Assembly (NCBI GenBank): GCA_030272585.1
Contig: BSYQ01000005.1
Location: 3,937,501 to 4,001,500, forward strand
Length of the DNA stretch: 64,000 bases
Origin: Bryopsis sp. KO-2023
Taxonomy: Eukaryota > Chlorophyta > Ulvophyceae > Bryopsidales > Bryopsidaceae
Reading direction: 5' to 3'
Shown here: positions 1 to 9,142 of the stretch, piece after piece
Layout of the letters: every line of letters starts with the position of its first letter
How positions within the stretch are numbered: the stretch's first letter is position 1
Program-made: the position numbers and the translations under genes
Notes under the pieces: generated by a model
Databases searched by the model: none
Seen by the model: only the letters and a program-made list of their open reading frames with translations
What the model was told of the DNA's origin: nothing

Positions 1-2
1 GA

Positions 3-1805
3 AATGGAGGAGGCAGAGGACGGGGAACTCGGAACAATGGCAATGGAGGAAGAGGCTGGGGAGGAGGGCGTTATGATGTGAACAAAGTCAGATGTTGGCA
101 CTGCTCGCGCCTTGGCCATTATGCCAGCCAGTGTCCTGAACATTTAAACTTCTTCCAGGCGGAAATGGGGGACCACCTGGTGATGGACTTTGAGCAAACG
201 GACCCTGGGGCAACCACCACAGAAGGACCCGAGGAGGTTCTGGCACCAATCTGGTACTCTGAAATGGATATTGACCACGGGGGCTTGGACAGGGACCAGG
301 GAGGCAGTGGAGGAACCCCCATGGACACGAGCCCAATACCTTCGGAACCTCGAGCAGATGCTGGGGAGGAAGTTGTGATGGAGGAACCAAAGGAGGAACC
401 AGAACCCCCACAGCAGGAGGAGAAGACAAAGTCTGTGCCTGAACCAGAAGGTGTGCCGAAGCCACAAGATGAGCCACAAGGATCGAGACCAGTTATGTTA
501 CCACCGATGTTCCCACCACCCATGCGGCCACCGTCCCCACGGAATACCATGACCAAGAAAAAGAAAATGGGGAAAAAGACGGCGGGAGAGCCAAAGGAGA
601 AGAAAATGTTTACCGCGACAGAAGCCAAAAAGTTTGTGGAGGGCCTGATGACGGAGGTTCCAGTGGCGAGTCTGTGCCAGCACCACCCAGAGTTGATCGA
701 TGCATGGTTGAAGGCACTGAGGGTGCCCATGGCTAAAGTACCTGCAATCACTACTGTGGAGGGAGTGGGCAAGCCCAGCCCATATGCAGTCACTACCGCC
801 ACAGCTAAGATCATGGAGACCAAGGTACCAGGGGCCATCATTGATACGGGGGCGAGTGCTTGTGTGATATCGGCCCAACTCCTAGCACGGACAGGGTTGA
901 CCCACCTGATGGAGGCACCGAAGGGGAGGTACAGGGATTGCAATGGCGAGACTAGGCAAGCTCTGGGGTACATCCCTGCCCTGCCCATCGCCCTTGGACA
1001 ATGCAAACAGATCGTACCGTGCCATGTAGTGGAGAACGAACATCTATCCCTGATCATTGGGACCCCGTGGTTGGTGGATACCGGTACAGAGATCCACTTT
1101 GGTTTCAAGCGGCTCACTCCGTGTGTGGCAGGACGGCGAGTAGGTCACGTACCCATCGAGTTCCTTCACACAACGACGCCTGAGAGTGCTGCAGTCGTCG
1201 CAGTTTACCAAACCCTCCGATCGATCGAAGAAACGAGCGCCGCCCCAGAACCGCCAGCAGCCCCCACTGGAAAGCAGCCACAGCAGGATTCAATGACGAG
1301 CCAAACGCCACCAGGGGAACGCCGACCAGATGGGTTTATCCAGCCCTACCTCTACGTTCCTCAACCCCCTCCTCTGTGGGTCACCAAGCGCCAGAAGGCA
1401 GTGCTGCAGGAGTGCTGCGCTATTCGGCGGGGAAAGGGGATGAGTGAGGCGGCGGCCACACATCTGTATCACCAAGAGGCAGAAATACTGGACACCAGGG
1501 GGAGGCACCACGGAGGGACAAAGAGGGAGTTCAAAAAGATCCACGACGAAAGGTTGAGATGCGAGGGAGAACCGAGAAAAAGGGATGCTATCACAAGGGA
1601 GTATTTCCGAAGGTGCGACGCTGTGACGAGCGCACAGAGGGAGGAGTCGGAGGAGATGTTGGGGCACTTCCGCAGGGAGGCCCAGAGGTGGAGGCCAGTG
1701 GAGGGTGGCGAGACTGGAGGGGGGACCTCCACAGCAGCCGCAGCTGGCGGGGAGGGGAGGAGTGAGCCACCAAGGGTGGTGAGCTACGACTCCTCGGATT
1801 TTTAA
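3..1805 (+). CDS. Family B Gag-protease polyprotein (partial, 3' end)
   Basis: The frame is open from base 3, so the true start is upstream; no ATG opens it here (the codon at 78 is GTG). Gly/Arg-rich codons (3-75) lead into a CCHC knuckle C-X2-C-X4-H-X4-C just after base 90, the nucleic-acid-binding part of nucleocapsid. A long acidic and proline-rich linker follows. A retropepsin-like aspartic protease has its D-T-G-A active site at codon 843 and a downstream IIGTPW flap-like motif. The tail is charged. Known: Gag packages the RNA and protease matures Gag and Pol. Odd: protease is fused to Gag and separated from RT by a frame change at the stop codon. Confidence is high for the domains and low for the N-terminus. 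Confidence 0.88.
   Translation, partial: NGGGRGRGTRNNGNGGRGWGGGRYDVNKVRCWHCSRLGHYASQCPEHLNFFQAEMGDHLVMDFEQTDPGATTTEGPEEVLAPIWYSEMDIDHGGLDRDQGGSGGTPMDTSPIPSEPRADAGEEVVMEEPKEEPEPPQQEEKTKSVPEPEGVPKPQDEPQGSRPVMLPPMFPPPMRPPSPRNTMTKKKKMGKKTAGEPKEKKMFTATEAKKFVEGLMTEVPVASLCQHHPELIDAWLKALRVPMAKVPAITTVEGVGKPSPYAVTTATAKIMETKVPGAIIDTGASACVISAQLLARTGLTHLMEAPKGRYRDCNGETRQALGYIPALPIALGQCKQIVPCHVVENEHLSLIIGTPWLVDTGTEIHFGFKRLTPCVAGRRVGHVPIEFLHTTTPESAAVVAVYQTLRSIEETSAAPEPPAAPTGKQPQQDSMTSQTPPGERRPDGFIQPYLYVPQPPPLWVTKRQKAVLQECCAIRRGKGMSEAAATHLYHQEAEILDTRGRHHGGTKREFKKIHDERLRCEGEPRKRDAITREYFRRCDAVTSAQREESEEMLGHFRREAQRWRPVEGGETGGGTSTAAAAGGEGRSEPPRVVSYDSSDF
1796..1805 (+). promoter_or_regulatory. Probable -1 ribosomal frameshift site at the protease/RT junction
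   Basis: The gag-protease frame ends GAT TTT TAA. The heptamer G GAT TTT (1796-1802) permits slippage back by one base. The -1 frame is then open without a stop from here to the RT ATG at 1979 and on to 3817. Known: the MMTV pro-pol site has the related heptamer G GAU UUA, also at a protease/RT boundary. That the shift occurs is inference. Confidence 0.55.
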
Positions 1806-1978
1806 GTGGGCCGGCCACCGACGTCCTTCTTCGGCGACACCTGAAGGGGTGGCGGAGGTGGTTCGGTCCCACAAAGGGGAATAAAGGGAAAAGGGGAAGA
1901 GGGCGGCGTGGCAAGCGTGCGGGTAAACGAGAACAATGGCGTCGAGCAGGCAGGAGGATCAAGGAGCAGGAAGCGAGA

Positions 1979-3817
1979 ATGCAACGCCAAACGGAAGAAG
2001 TAGAAAGGGCCAGGAGTCTGTGGCCGGACTCATGGGCCATGCAATGCTTAAACCATAGCAGAACAGTGGAGGCAGAAATCCTTATGAGGGAGGGAATGGG
2101 AGAAGAAAAAGAAAAAAAGGGAAAAGAAAATTCAAGGGAAAGGAAAGCCAAAGAAACAGAAAAAGAAGAGGAAAGAAAAGAAAAAGGAGAAAGGAAAGAA
2201 AGGTTTGGGTTGAGGGAAATGGGACAGGCAGCAGTTCAGCTGCAGGAAAATCAGATTTGGGCAGGGGTGGTTCCCCTTGGGACTTCTGATGTAGAAAATA
2301 AAACGTTTGCCACAGAAAAGGAAAGGGAAGAGAAAAAGGTGTCACTTAGAGAAAAACTGGAAGAACTGAAAATTAGTCCCCATCTTACCCCCCACCAAAG
2401 AAAAGAGCTGCTGGAGCTTCTGCAGCAGTACCCCGATGCCTGTGCTTGGTCCTCGGATCAAGTCGGGCAAACCAACATATTATACCACGAGATCCCCACC
2501 GGAGATCATCCCCCCATCAGGCAGAATCCCTACCGGTTCAGTTTTGCGGAGAACCAGGTAGTCAAATCGGAGGTGGCGAGGATGCTCCTGGATGGAGTGG
2601 TGCGGAAGTCAAAGTCCCCGTGGGCCTCACCGATCGTCTTGGTTCCAAAGCCAGATGGGTCGGTGCGGTTCTGTGTTGATTACCGCAAGCTCAACAAGGT
2701 GACCACCCGAGATAGCTTTCCTCTCCCGAGGATAGAGGATGCGATCAACCAGTTCTCGGAGGCCAAGTTCTTCACCGCTTTGGATTTGAGATCAGGGTAT
2801 TGGCAGGTCAGGATGAGCACTGCCTCCGCGGAGAAAACGGCCTTCATCACACAGGAGGGGCTGTATGAGTTCGTGGTGATGCCCTTCGGGCTCAGTAACG
2901 CCCCAGCGACATTCCAAAGGATGATGAACGAGGTACTGGGACCTATGCTGTGGAAGGGGGTGATCGTGTATTTGGATGATATCATCATCTATGCGGAGAC
3001 TTGGGAAAAGCATCAGGAGATCTTGGCAGAGGTGCTGCAGCGGCTGAAGGAGGCCAACCTGAGGATCAGCCCGAGGAAATCGGACTTCGGGTTTGAGGAG
3101 CTACTCTACTTGGGCCACATCGTGGGAAAAGGGGAAATCAAGATGAATCCGAAGAAGGTAGCCACAGTGGAGCTGCAGGAGCCACCGGTGGATGTGTCTA
3201 CTCTGAGGTCCTTCCTTGGCCTTACTTCTTACTACAGGAGATTTGTGCGCGACTATGCAAGGATCGCTGCACCTCTGACGGAGTTGTTGAAGAAGGATGT
3301 GCCATTTGAATGGAGGGAACGACAACAACAAGCATTTGAGAGGCTGAAGAAAAGCATAACCGATCAACCAGTCCTGGCTCCACCACAGCCACACCTACCA
3401 TACACTCTGCAGACAGACTGGAGCAGCCAGGCTGTGGGGGCAGTACTCTGCCAGAAGGATGAGCAAGGGAGAGAGCATGTGGTAGCCTATGCCAGCAAAA
3501 GACTCAACCCAGCGGAGAAGAACTATTCGGTAGTGGAGGGGGAGTGCCTGGCAGTGGTATGGGCTTGCACCCTATTCAGGCCATACATCTATGGCACAGA
3601 ATTTGTGCTGCAGACAGACCAGCGGGCATTACAGTGGTTGATGACAGGTACTAAACTGACGGGAAAACTGATGAGGTGGGCACTCCGCCTACAGGAGTTT
3701 GATTTCAGGATTGAGTTCCGCGCTGGAAAAAGCAATGCGAATGCGGATGCACTGACCAGGCTTCCAGTTCCACTGGATCATCCGATAGTCAGTGGATCCA
3801 CAGCACTTCGTCCATAA
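1979..3817 (+). CDS. Family B reverse transcriptase-RNase H
   Basis: This makes element cDNA from the RNA template in the virus-like particle. Seen from the ATG at 1979: a lysine/glutamate-rich N-terminal stretch (about residues 30-110), then RT with the FCVDYRKLNK block near residue 230 and the catalytic YLDD at about 331-334, then RNase H beginning LQTDWSSQ near 476 with its acidic residues and an HVVAYASKRL block. The ATG was taken for convenience. The same frame is open back to the gag-protease stop, so translation by frameshift as a Gag-Pro-RT fusion is likely. It ends ALRP-stop. B2 stops at the identical residue, so the stop is a family feature and not a mutation. Integrase is in the next ORF, in the same frame, 160 bp downstream. 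Confidence 0.92.
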   Translation: MQRQTEEVERARSLWPDSWAMQCLNHSRTVEAEILMREGMGEEKEKKGKENSRERKAKETEKEEERKEKGERKERFGLREMGQAAVQLQENQIWAGVVPLGTSDVENKTFATEKEREEKKVSLREKLEELKISPHLTPHQRKELLELLQQYPDACAWSSDQVGQTNILYHEIPTGDHPPIRQNPYRFSFAENQVVKSEVARMLLDGVVRKSKSPWASPIVLVPKPDGSVRFCVDYRKLNKVTTRDSFPLPRIEDAINQFSEAKFFTALDLRSGYWQVRMSTASAEKTAFITQEGLYEFVVMPFGLSNAPATFQRMMNEVLGPMLWKGVIVYLDDIIIYAETWEKHQEILAEVLQRLKEANLRISPRKSDFGFEELLYLGHIVGKGEIKMNPKKVATVELQEPPVDVSTLRSFLGLTSYYRRFVRDYARIAAPLTELLKKDVPFEWRERQQQAFERLKKSITDQPVLAPPQPHLPYTLQTDWSSQAVGAVLCQKDEQGREHVVAYASKRLNPAEKNYSVVEGECLAVVWACTLFRPYIYGTEFVLQTDQRALQWLMTGTKLTGKLMRWALRLQEFDFRIEFRAGKSNANADALTRLPVPLDHPIVSGSTALRP

Positions 3818-3976
3818 GGATCTTCCGGGGATCTCAAGATCATGGCTGGAAAAAGAGGAACCATTGTTGGTCCAATGGGGGTACTTCTAGACTGAAGGCA
3901 AGGCCACACGAACCCCGAAAAAGTAGCGTGGAACACCGTGACCGTTCGGACTTCGTGATTTGCCACAGTTGCTGCC

Positions 3977-6900
3977 GTGATCAAAGGAGGAGGTCAAAGG
4001 AGAATGGATCCATGGGCGGATGCGGAACTGATGGAATTCTTGAAAACAACGGCATTACCCGCTGAGAAACAAGCAAAAGCGAGGGTGCGAAAAAGGGGTC
4101 AGAGATATCGATGGGTGGGAGGAGATCTACACCCACTCAAGTGCTTGAGTAAACAAGGAGAATGGCTAGAGGTGCCAAAAGAGGAGCAAAGGCCAACTGT
4201 GGTCCGAAAAGTCCACAGAGAAAATGCGCACATCGGCGGCAGAGGATTGTGCCAGAAAGTGCAGCAGAGATACTGGTGGCCATATATAAGGAAAGAGGTA
4301 GAACAAGTGTGGCAGACGTGCCACAGCTGCAGAAGAAGTCAGAAAGCGCCTAAGGAACGACACCCATTAAGGCAGCATATACCGTTAAGAGCCTGGGAGA
4401 GACTGGGTATGGACTTGATCACCCTGCCCACCACCGGAACGGGAGAAAAATATGTGATAGTCATGGTAGACTACTTCACCAAGTGGACGATCGCCGGGGC
4501 ATTAACGAGTAAGAGGAGTTCTGCGGTGGCGGCGTGGCTGAAGGCCTCGGTGTTCCATCCATATGGACCGCCCGCCTCCATCATCACAGACAACGGGAGT
4601 GAATTCGAAGGAGAGGTGGCAGAACTTCTACAGCAGTGGGGAGTCCAGTTGAGGAAAGGACGCCCATACCACCCGGAGACCAATGGGCTGGTCGAAAGAA
4701 TGAACCGGGAGATACAACAACTATTGCGGAGGGAGTGTGGCGGCGGGATCACGCCCCAATGGCCGGAGAAACTGCAGGAGGTGATTTATGCTATCAACAC
4801 CAGGGAACACACCTCCACCGGACTCAGCCCCGCCAAGGCATTGTTTTTCCGGGAGTTTTCCACCAAAACCAAACGAAATGAACGCTTAGCAGAATTGCGA
4901 GGGGAGTTACGCCGGGCAGATGCAGTGGAGCTGCAGCGCCAGGTCACCCTGAGGTTTATGAATGAGGAGAGGAAAGCTCAGGAGGGGAGTATTGCCAGAG
5001 CCTTGCAGAAAGCAAGGGTCAAACAGCAGCTGGGGCACCTCTGGGAGACGATCAGGCGGGGTAAAGCTCCAGCAGAACTGAAAGTAGGGGACATGGTGAT
5101 GTTGTGCTCAACTCGGTTCCCCTACCACCCCAAGGAGATGGAATTCAATCAGGGGCCATGGATGGTCCAGGAATTACGTGGGGATTTGGTAAAGGTGGGT
5201 CAGACCCCAAGGGATGCATGGACTGTGGACAGGGTACAGTGTCGCCTCATTGAGAGGACGGACGTGGAGGAGTCTCGTGGCGGAAGTGCAGAAAAACCCG
5301 ACAGCGGCGGCGAATTGTTAGACGAATTTGCACTTTTCGAGAGCCCAGCGACCATGTTCCGATTCGTATGTTTCCTGGCCATCATATGCGGCGTGTTGAG
5401 TAGTGGCGGAGGCGGAGTAGGGCCAATCGGTGGCGCACGTGAGGGTAGCGGCGATCAGCCAGAGCGAGGGGGCAGTGGATCATCGCAAAGGGGTGGCGGA
5501 AATCAACCAGGGCAAGGAAATGACGACACACCCATGGCTGAATCCGGCAGCCTCGATACAGCAGATTTGGAGGCGGAATATGGATTGCAGGAGGAGGAGA
5601 CAGTGGAGGAGTTGGTCAGCGAGCCCATGGAGGAGATCGCCTTTCCAGCAGCCGGGCCATCCCAACCTCCACCAGTAGAACTCCCGGCCACCTTCCGAAA
5701 TCTGCCGGTAGAGCAGCAAATTGACGCCGTGGCGGCATACTTTGCGGCGATCCTTGCGAGCCATATGACCCAGCCGGAAACCCAGAACGTGGCCACCCAA
5801 ACCGACGGAAAAGAGCAACGGGATCAGGTGTCGCAGGCTACCTGCGACATGGTGCCGTGGAAGCAATGGGAGCAACAACGGAGGCGGATGCAGAAGATGG
5901 CGGACCTTTTGGATCGCCAGAAGAATCGGATTGCGGAACTGACGGGAAAGGAAAAAGAACCGCTACACCCCCGAAGCAGCCACCCACGAAAGAAAACGGT
6001 GCGAAGCCTCAAGGTTGGGGACATTGGGGAAGGAGGGAAGCCACCTCCTCAGCTGGGTCCAGAAGACTTGGAAGAAGCTACAGCAACATTAACAGGAGAA
6101 CAGCCATTTCATCAGCCTGGACAAGGGGGGCTGGAAGGATCAACAGCAGCAGCAGCAGCCACAGGAGAGGGGCAGCATGAGGAAACCACAGTGGGGGAAG
6201 GATTGGTTGGGGGTGAATCAGGGGCTGGGGAGAAAGTGGGGGAGGAGCAGCCAGGAACACCAGAGGATGAACCCCCAGCTCCAGCTGATGTGATCCCAGG
6301 AAGCCCACCACATCCACAGCCACTGTCGGCTCAGGAATGGGCGGAGGTGCAGAGGGAGGAAAGAGATCGATCGTTGGCGGGACATCAGCCGCTGCCTGGG
6401 ATGCACTACCGGAGAGGATGGGAGGAGACGGTGTCACAGCCTCGTGTGGAGGAACCTGATCCAGTTCCATTTGCCCACCAAGCGGAGCAAGTAGGATCCC
6501 AGGATCCACCAGCTGAACCCCCAACGACGGAGGAAGTGCCTCCAGCCTCCCAACTCGTCTTGTTGCCACCAGGGCCAATCAGACCACCAGCTCCACCCAT
6601 GGCGGGACCTCGGCCACCACGCCCCTTCCAGATGTTCCAGAATGTCCAGGCCCCATTCACCTTTGGAGCAGGAACCCCCACAGGAACTACCCCGGGATTA
6701 AGCCAAAGCGGGACTCCAGCATCGAAGGGAGGAGCGCCAAGGAAGGGCCCAACCACTAGACTCGCCTCAGGAAAAGGGAAGCTCAAGAAGGTCGTCTTGG
6801 ATTTTTCGGGAACGGATACGGAGACTGGCGAGGACGAAGGGCCCACAGACGCAACAGCACCGGGGGATGGAAAGGGACAGCACGGCCAGAGCAGCGGCGG

Positions 6901-7471
6901 CGGCACTCCAGGGATGGGTACGCGTTGCAGCCGTTGTTCAAAACCGCCCGGCTCCAACGCGTACATCCCAACCGCCTGTAAGTTTGCCAATACACCCGGG
7001 CATCACAGACACTGCTCGAGGGATCGCTTTGGGAAATCCTGGAAAGCTTGTGCGAAGGATGTGTTGGCCATCCTCGTGGCCTTGCGGCGCCCCGACCTCT
7101 TCTGCCGCGGACGCGAACTCACGCTGGGGGACATCCCGGCGGCGGACCTTTCATGGATCCCGGAGTATCGCCCTGGCATCACCGCCGACGAGGTCTTCCA
7201 AAATCGCTGCTGGCGATGCGAAGCGGAAGCCAGAAACTTCCCAACGACGGCATACTGGCGCACGCTGACGGCGGAGATGTGGGGGCGATACCCCGAGCTC
7301 CGTCGGCCGTTCCCTGACGAGATCCCCCTGGAGAGAGGCAGCGCAGCCAAGCGGCCCCGAGAAGACGAAGGTCCAGACGATCCAGCAGCAGGAGGAGAGC
7401 CGCCGGAGCACTGTCGCGGAGGTCAGGGAGGACCGCCACCACCACCACCACCGCCGCCGCCGACAGCCTAA
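3977..7471 (+). CDS. Family B integrase fused to a long accessory region with a Cys/His module
   Basis: Residues 1-450: an integrase that inserts the cDNA. It has an H2C2 zinc finger (HRENAH ... CHSC), catalytic D146, D205 and E240 (35-residue D-E spacing), and a C-terminal core without a chromodomain. At residue 460 an internal Met starts MFRFVCFLAIICGVLSS, which looks like a signal peptide. About 500 residues of low-complexity Gly/Pro/Glu-rich sequence follow. A Cys-rich module near the end has C984-X2-C987 and C1078-X2-C1081 with Cys/His residues between them, and the tail is poly-proline. The ATG at 3977 was chosen as the first Met after two in-frame TGA codons. How integrase is translated is unclear (separate initiation, splicing or readthrough). 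The part after residue 460 may be a separate protein. I know no function for it. Confidence 0.85.
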   Translation: MIKGGGQRRMDPWADAELMEFLKTTALPAEKQAKARVRKRGQRYRWVGGDLHPLKCLSKQGEWLEVPKEEQRPTVVRKVHRENAHIGGRGLCQKVQQRYWWPYIRKEVEQVWQTCHSCRRSQKAPKERHPLRQHIPLRAWERLGMDLITLPTTGTGEKYVIVMVDYFTKWTIAGALTSKRSSAVAAWLKASVFHPYGPPASIITDNGSEFEGEVAELLQQWGVQLRKGRPYHPETNGLVERMNREIQQLLRRECGGGITPQWPEKLQEVIYAINTREHTSTGLSPAKALFFREFSTKTKRNERLAELRGELRRADAVELQRQVTLRFMNEERKAQEGSIARALQKARVKQQLGHLWETIRRGKAPAELKVGDMVMLCSTRFPYHPKEMEFNQGPWMVQELRGDLVKVGQTPRDAWTVDRVQCRLIERTDVEESRGGSAEKPDSGGELLDEFALFESPATMFRFVCFLAIICGVLSSGGGGVGPIGGAREGSGDQPERGGSGSSQRGGGNQPGQGNDDTPMAESGSLDTADLEAEYGLQEEETVEELVSEPMEEIAFPAAGPSQPPPVELPATFRNLPVEQQIDAVAAYFAAILASHMTQPETQNVATQTDGKEQRDQVSQATCDMVPWKQWEQQRRRMQKMADLLDRQKNRIAELTGKEKEPLHPRSSHPRKKTVRSLKVGDIGEGGKPPPQLGPEDLEEATATLTGEQPFHQPGQGGLEGSTAAAAATGEGQHEETTVGEGLVGGESGAGEKVGEEQPGTPEDEPPAPADVIPGSPPHPQPLSAQEWAEVQREERDRSLAGHQPLPGMHYRRGWEETVSQPRVEEPDPVPFAHQAEQVGSQDPPAEPPTTEEVPPASQLVLLPPGPIRPPAPPMAGPRPPRPFQMFQNVQAPFTFGAGTPTGTTPGLSQSGTPASKGGAPRKGPTTRLASGKGKLKKVVLDFSGTDTETGEDEGPTDATAPGDGKGQHGQSSGGGTPGMGTRCSRCSKPPGSNAYIPTACKFANTPGHHRHCSRDRFGKSWKACAKDVLAILVALRRPDLFCRGRELTLGDIPAADLSWIPEYRPGITADEVFQNRCWRCEAEARNFPTTAYWRTLTAEMWGRYPELRRPFPDEIPLERGSAAKRPREDEGPDDPAAGGEPPEHCRGGQGGPPPPPPPPPPTA

Positions 7472-7542
7472 AAAGGGGGGGAAGGTGAAAAAAAAAAAAA
7501 AAAAAAAAAAAAAAGAAAAAGGAAGGAAAATGGGGGAGGGGT

Positions 7543-7908
7543 GACTGTTTGTTTTTGTTTTTATTGTTTTTATTTGTTTTTGTTTTATTGGTTTTCATGA
7601 GAATGGCTATGGAGACAGCCTTCTCAAAGAAAAGTAGTAGCTGAACTGGGTTGGATCAGTAAGAATGGAAAAGAAAAGGAAGTGAGAAAGAGAGAGTAAG
7701 AGTTCAGAGTTCAGGGCTCTCTTTTTGATGACTTTTTGTTTTTGCTTTTATTGTTTTTGTTTTTGTTTTATTGGTTTTCATGAGAATGGCTATAGAGACA
7801 GCCTTCTCAAAGAAAAGTAGTAGCTGAACTGGATTGGACCAGTAAGAATGGAAAAGAAAAGGAAGTGAGGAAGAGAGAGTAAGAGTTCAGAGTTCAGGGT
7901 TCTTTCTT
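7543..7908 (+). repeat. Two-copy tandem repeat, period about 187 bp, in the B1 3' UTR
   Basis: The T/G-rich start and the block GGTTTTCATGAGAATGGC followed by the AGCCTTCTC half occur at about 7590 and again at about 7777. The flanking sequence is nearly identical up to TTCAGAGTTCAGGG. Each unit can fold: GAGAATGGCT pairs with AGCCTTCTC apart from one bulge. Confidence 0.85.
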
Positions 7909-8480
7909 AAATCTTTTTGATACATGATTTCAAGTTGCTATGAGGGTTAGAGAACAGACTGTCTGCTGCTGAAGTGGGCAGGCAGTAAAAACACTGTGGC
8001 AGGAGTGGGTGTCTGATGGGTTAGGTATCTTTTTGGGGGAAGGCATGAAAAAGGGGGGGGGGGGGGGGAAATAAACAAACATAAACCTCTGGTTATTGGA
8101 CCTGGAAAAGAAAAAAAAAAAAAAAAAGAGAGAACAAGCCTACTGGTTGAGAAGGCAGGTTGCTCAGTATTTCTAGGGATGGAGTGAACAAGCTGACAGA
8201 ACAGCTGTGGATTGTGTTGTGCTTGTGTTATCCAGGTTAACAGACATTTTTCCTGTTGTGTAGAAAGTGATAATCAGAAGAAAAAAAAAAAAAAAAAAAA
8301 AAACTTTTATTTTGGATCCCCCACATACTGACACTTAGCACTTGTTCTGTAGTACTGGGGACACTGCATCTGTGGACTTAGTGGTTGAATAGGCAGTTAG
8401 GTCTTCCTATTCACCACTTCTCCAACAGTTCTGCCCCCAGCTATCTAGAAAATGGAAGTCTAGACACAGAAACAGTTCAG

Positions 8481-8496
8481 AAAAGAGGGGAGGGGA
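8481..8496 (+). promoter_or_regulatory. Polypurine tract of B1
   Basis: Sixteen purines (AAAAGAGGGGAGGGGA) lie directly against the TG that opens the 3' LTR. This is the expected plus-strand primer. Confidence 0.85.
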
Positions 8497-9086
8497 TGTT
8501 AAAACTTTTGGGGACAAAAGTTCAGGGAGGAGGGGAGTGGTTACAGCTGTAACCCCAAACCACGTCGCCTCCACCGTTTTCGTCACACTGGCCAAGGCCA
8601 GAGTGCTATCGGGTAGAGGAGGGGTAGTTAGGACAGTCCAGCCACAGTCTGGAAGTAGCAGTCCAGCTGCGGAAATGACGAGGTTGGACGGTCCTAGGGA
8701 TAGAGGCTTAGGGAAGGGATTGAGGGAGGTTAGGAAGATCAGCTAGGTTTGATAGGTTAGGTAGTCCCCATCAGTAGGTGGGATCCTAGGTGATCAGTGG
8801 GACTAGGGTGAGTCAGGCGGCAGCCTATTTAATGGCTGATCTTAGGTTATTGGACATTCTGGGTGGGGCTTTTGTGTTTATTCGGGTTTGGACCCTTTAT
8901 TGATTGTTGTAAGAAAGCTTGTGTGAAGAGTCCTGAGTAAGGTGCCTTGCTAAGGCCGTGTGATCAAGTACAAGAGGGGCTGTCCCCACTTCCGCCGTTC
9001 CCGTTCTGCAGAAACGCCATCACAACCGTTAAGTACGGCTGCAGGGGTGACCCCAGCGGTCAAGGGCACCCTATTTGTTGGTTACA
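8497..9086 (+). repeat. 3' LTR of B1 (590 bp)
   Basis: It begins TGTTAAAA after the purine tract and ends GGTTACA. Most of it matches the B2 LTR at 32300-32949 at lower identity, which defines both ends. A TATTTAA box lies at 8826-8832. An ATG in the last 130 bp reads through the junction into B2 RT sequence; I regard that as accidental. Confidence 0.85.
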
Positions 9087-9142
9087 GTCAGCCACCCTCG
9101 GCTCTATCCCAAACTACCTCGTATAGCGCTAAAAGACTAACA
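9087..9142 (-). repeat. 56-bp tip of a family A LTR, inverted
   Basis: The sequence is the reverse complement of the first 56 bases of the A LTR (compare 19263-19318). It starts exactly at the last base of the B1 LTR and ends at TAACA, after which truncated B2 RT sequence begins. The rest of the A element and the 5' half of B2 are absent, so this marks a deletion or recombination junction. Confidence 0.85.

Larger units (their letters stand above)
7472..8496 (+). other. B1 3' non-coding region, rich in homopolymers
   Basis: There is no credible coding frame in about 1 kb between the last stop and the 3' LTR. It holds a run of 27 A (7488-7514), a long G run near 8052-8069, further A runs near 8110-8126 and 8280-8303, T/G-rich stretches, and the tandem repeat listed separately. 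Several purine runs could serve as secondary plus-strand priming sites. That is inference. Confidence 0.8.
1..9086 (+). mobile_element. Ty3/gypsy LTR retrotransposon, family B copy 1 (B1), 5' end outside the window
   Basis: Seen: gag zinc knuckle, protease, RT, RNase H, H2C2 zinc finger and DDE integrase occur in that order, followed by a 1-kb non-coding tail, a purine tract and a 590-bp LTR. The order RT-RNase H-integrase is diagnostic of Ty3/gypsy. The 5' LTR, primer site and most of gag lie upstream of base 1. The coding capacity is spread over three reading frames rather than one polyprotein. The integrase has no chromodomain, unlike families A and C in this window. A second, damaged copy (B2) follows. 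No target duplication can be tested because the left end is absent and the right end abuts a rearranged junction. Confidence 0.93.

Noticed and set aside
3818..3976. A spliceosomal intron joining family B RT-RNase H to integrase
   Set aside because: No convincing donor and acceptor pair gives an in-frame join by eye. Left as a question, not annotated.
7488..7514. Poly-A run as the tail of a processed gene or LINE
   Set aside because: It lies inside the 3' UTR of B1, before the purine tract and LTR. No target duplication or retrocopy boundary is seen.
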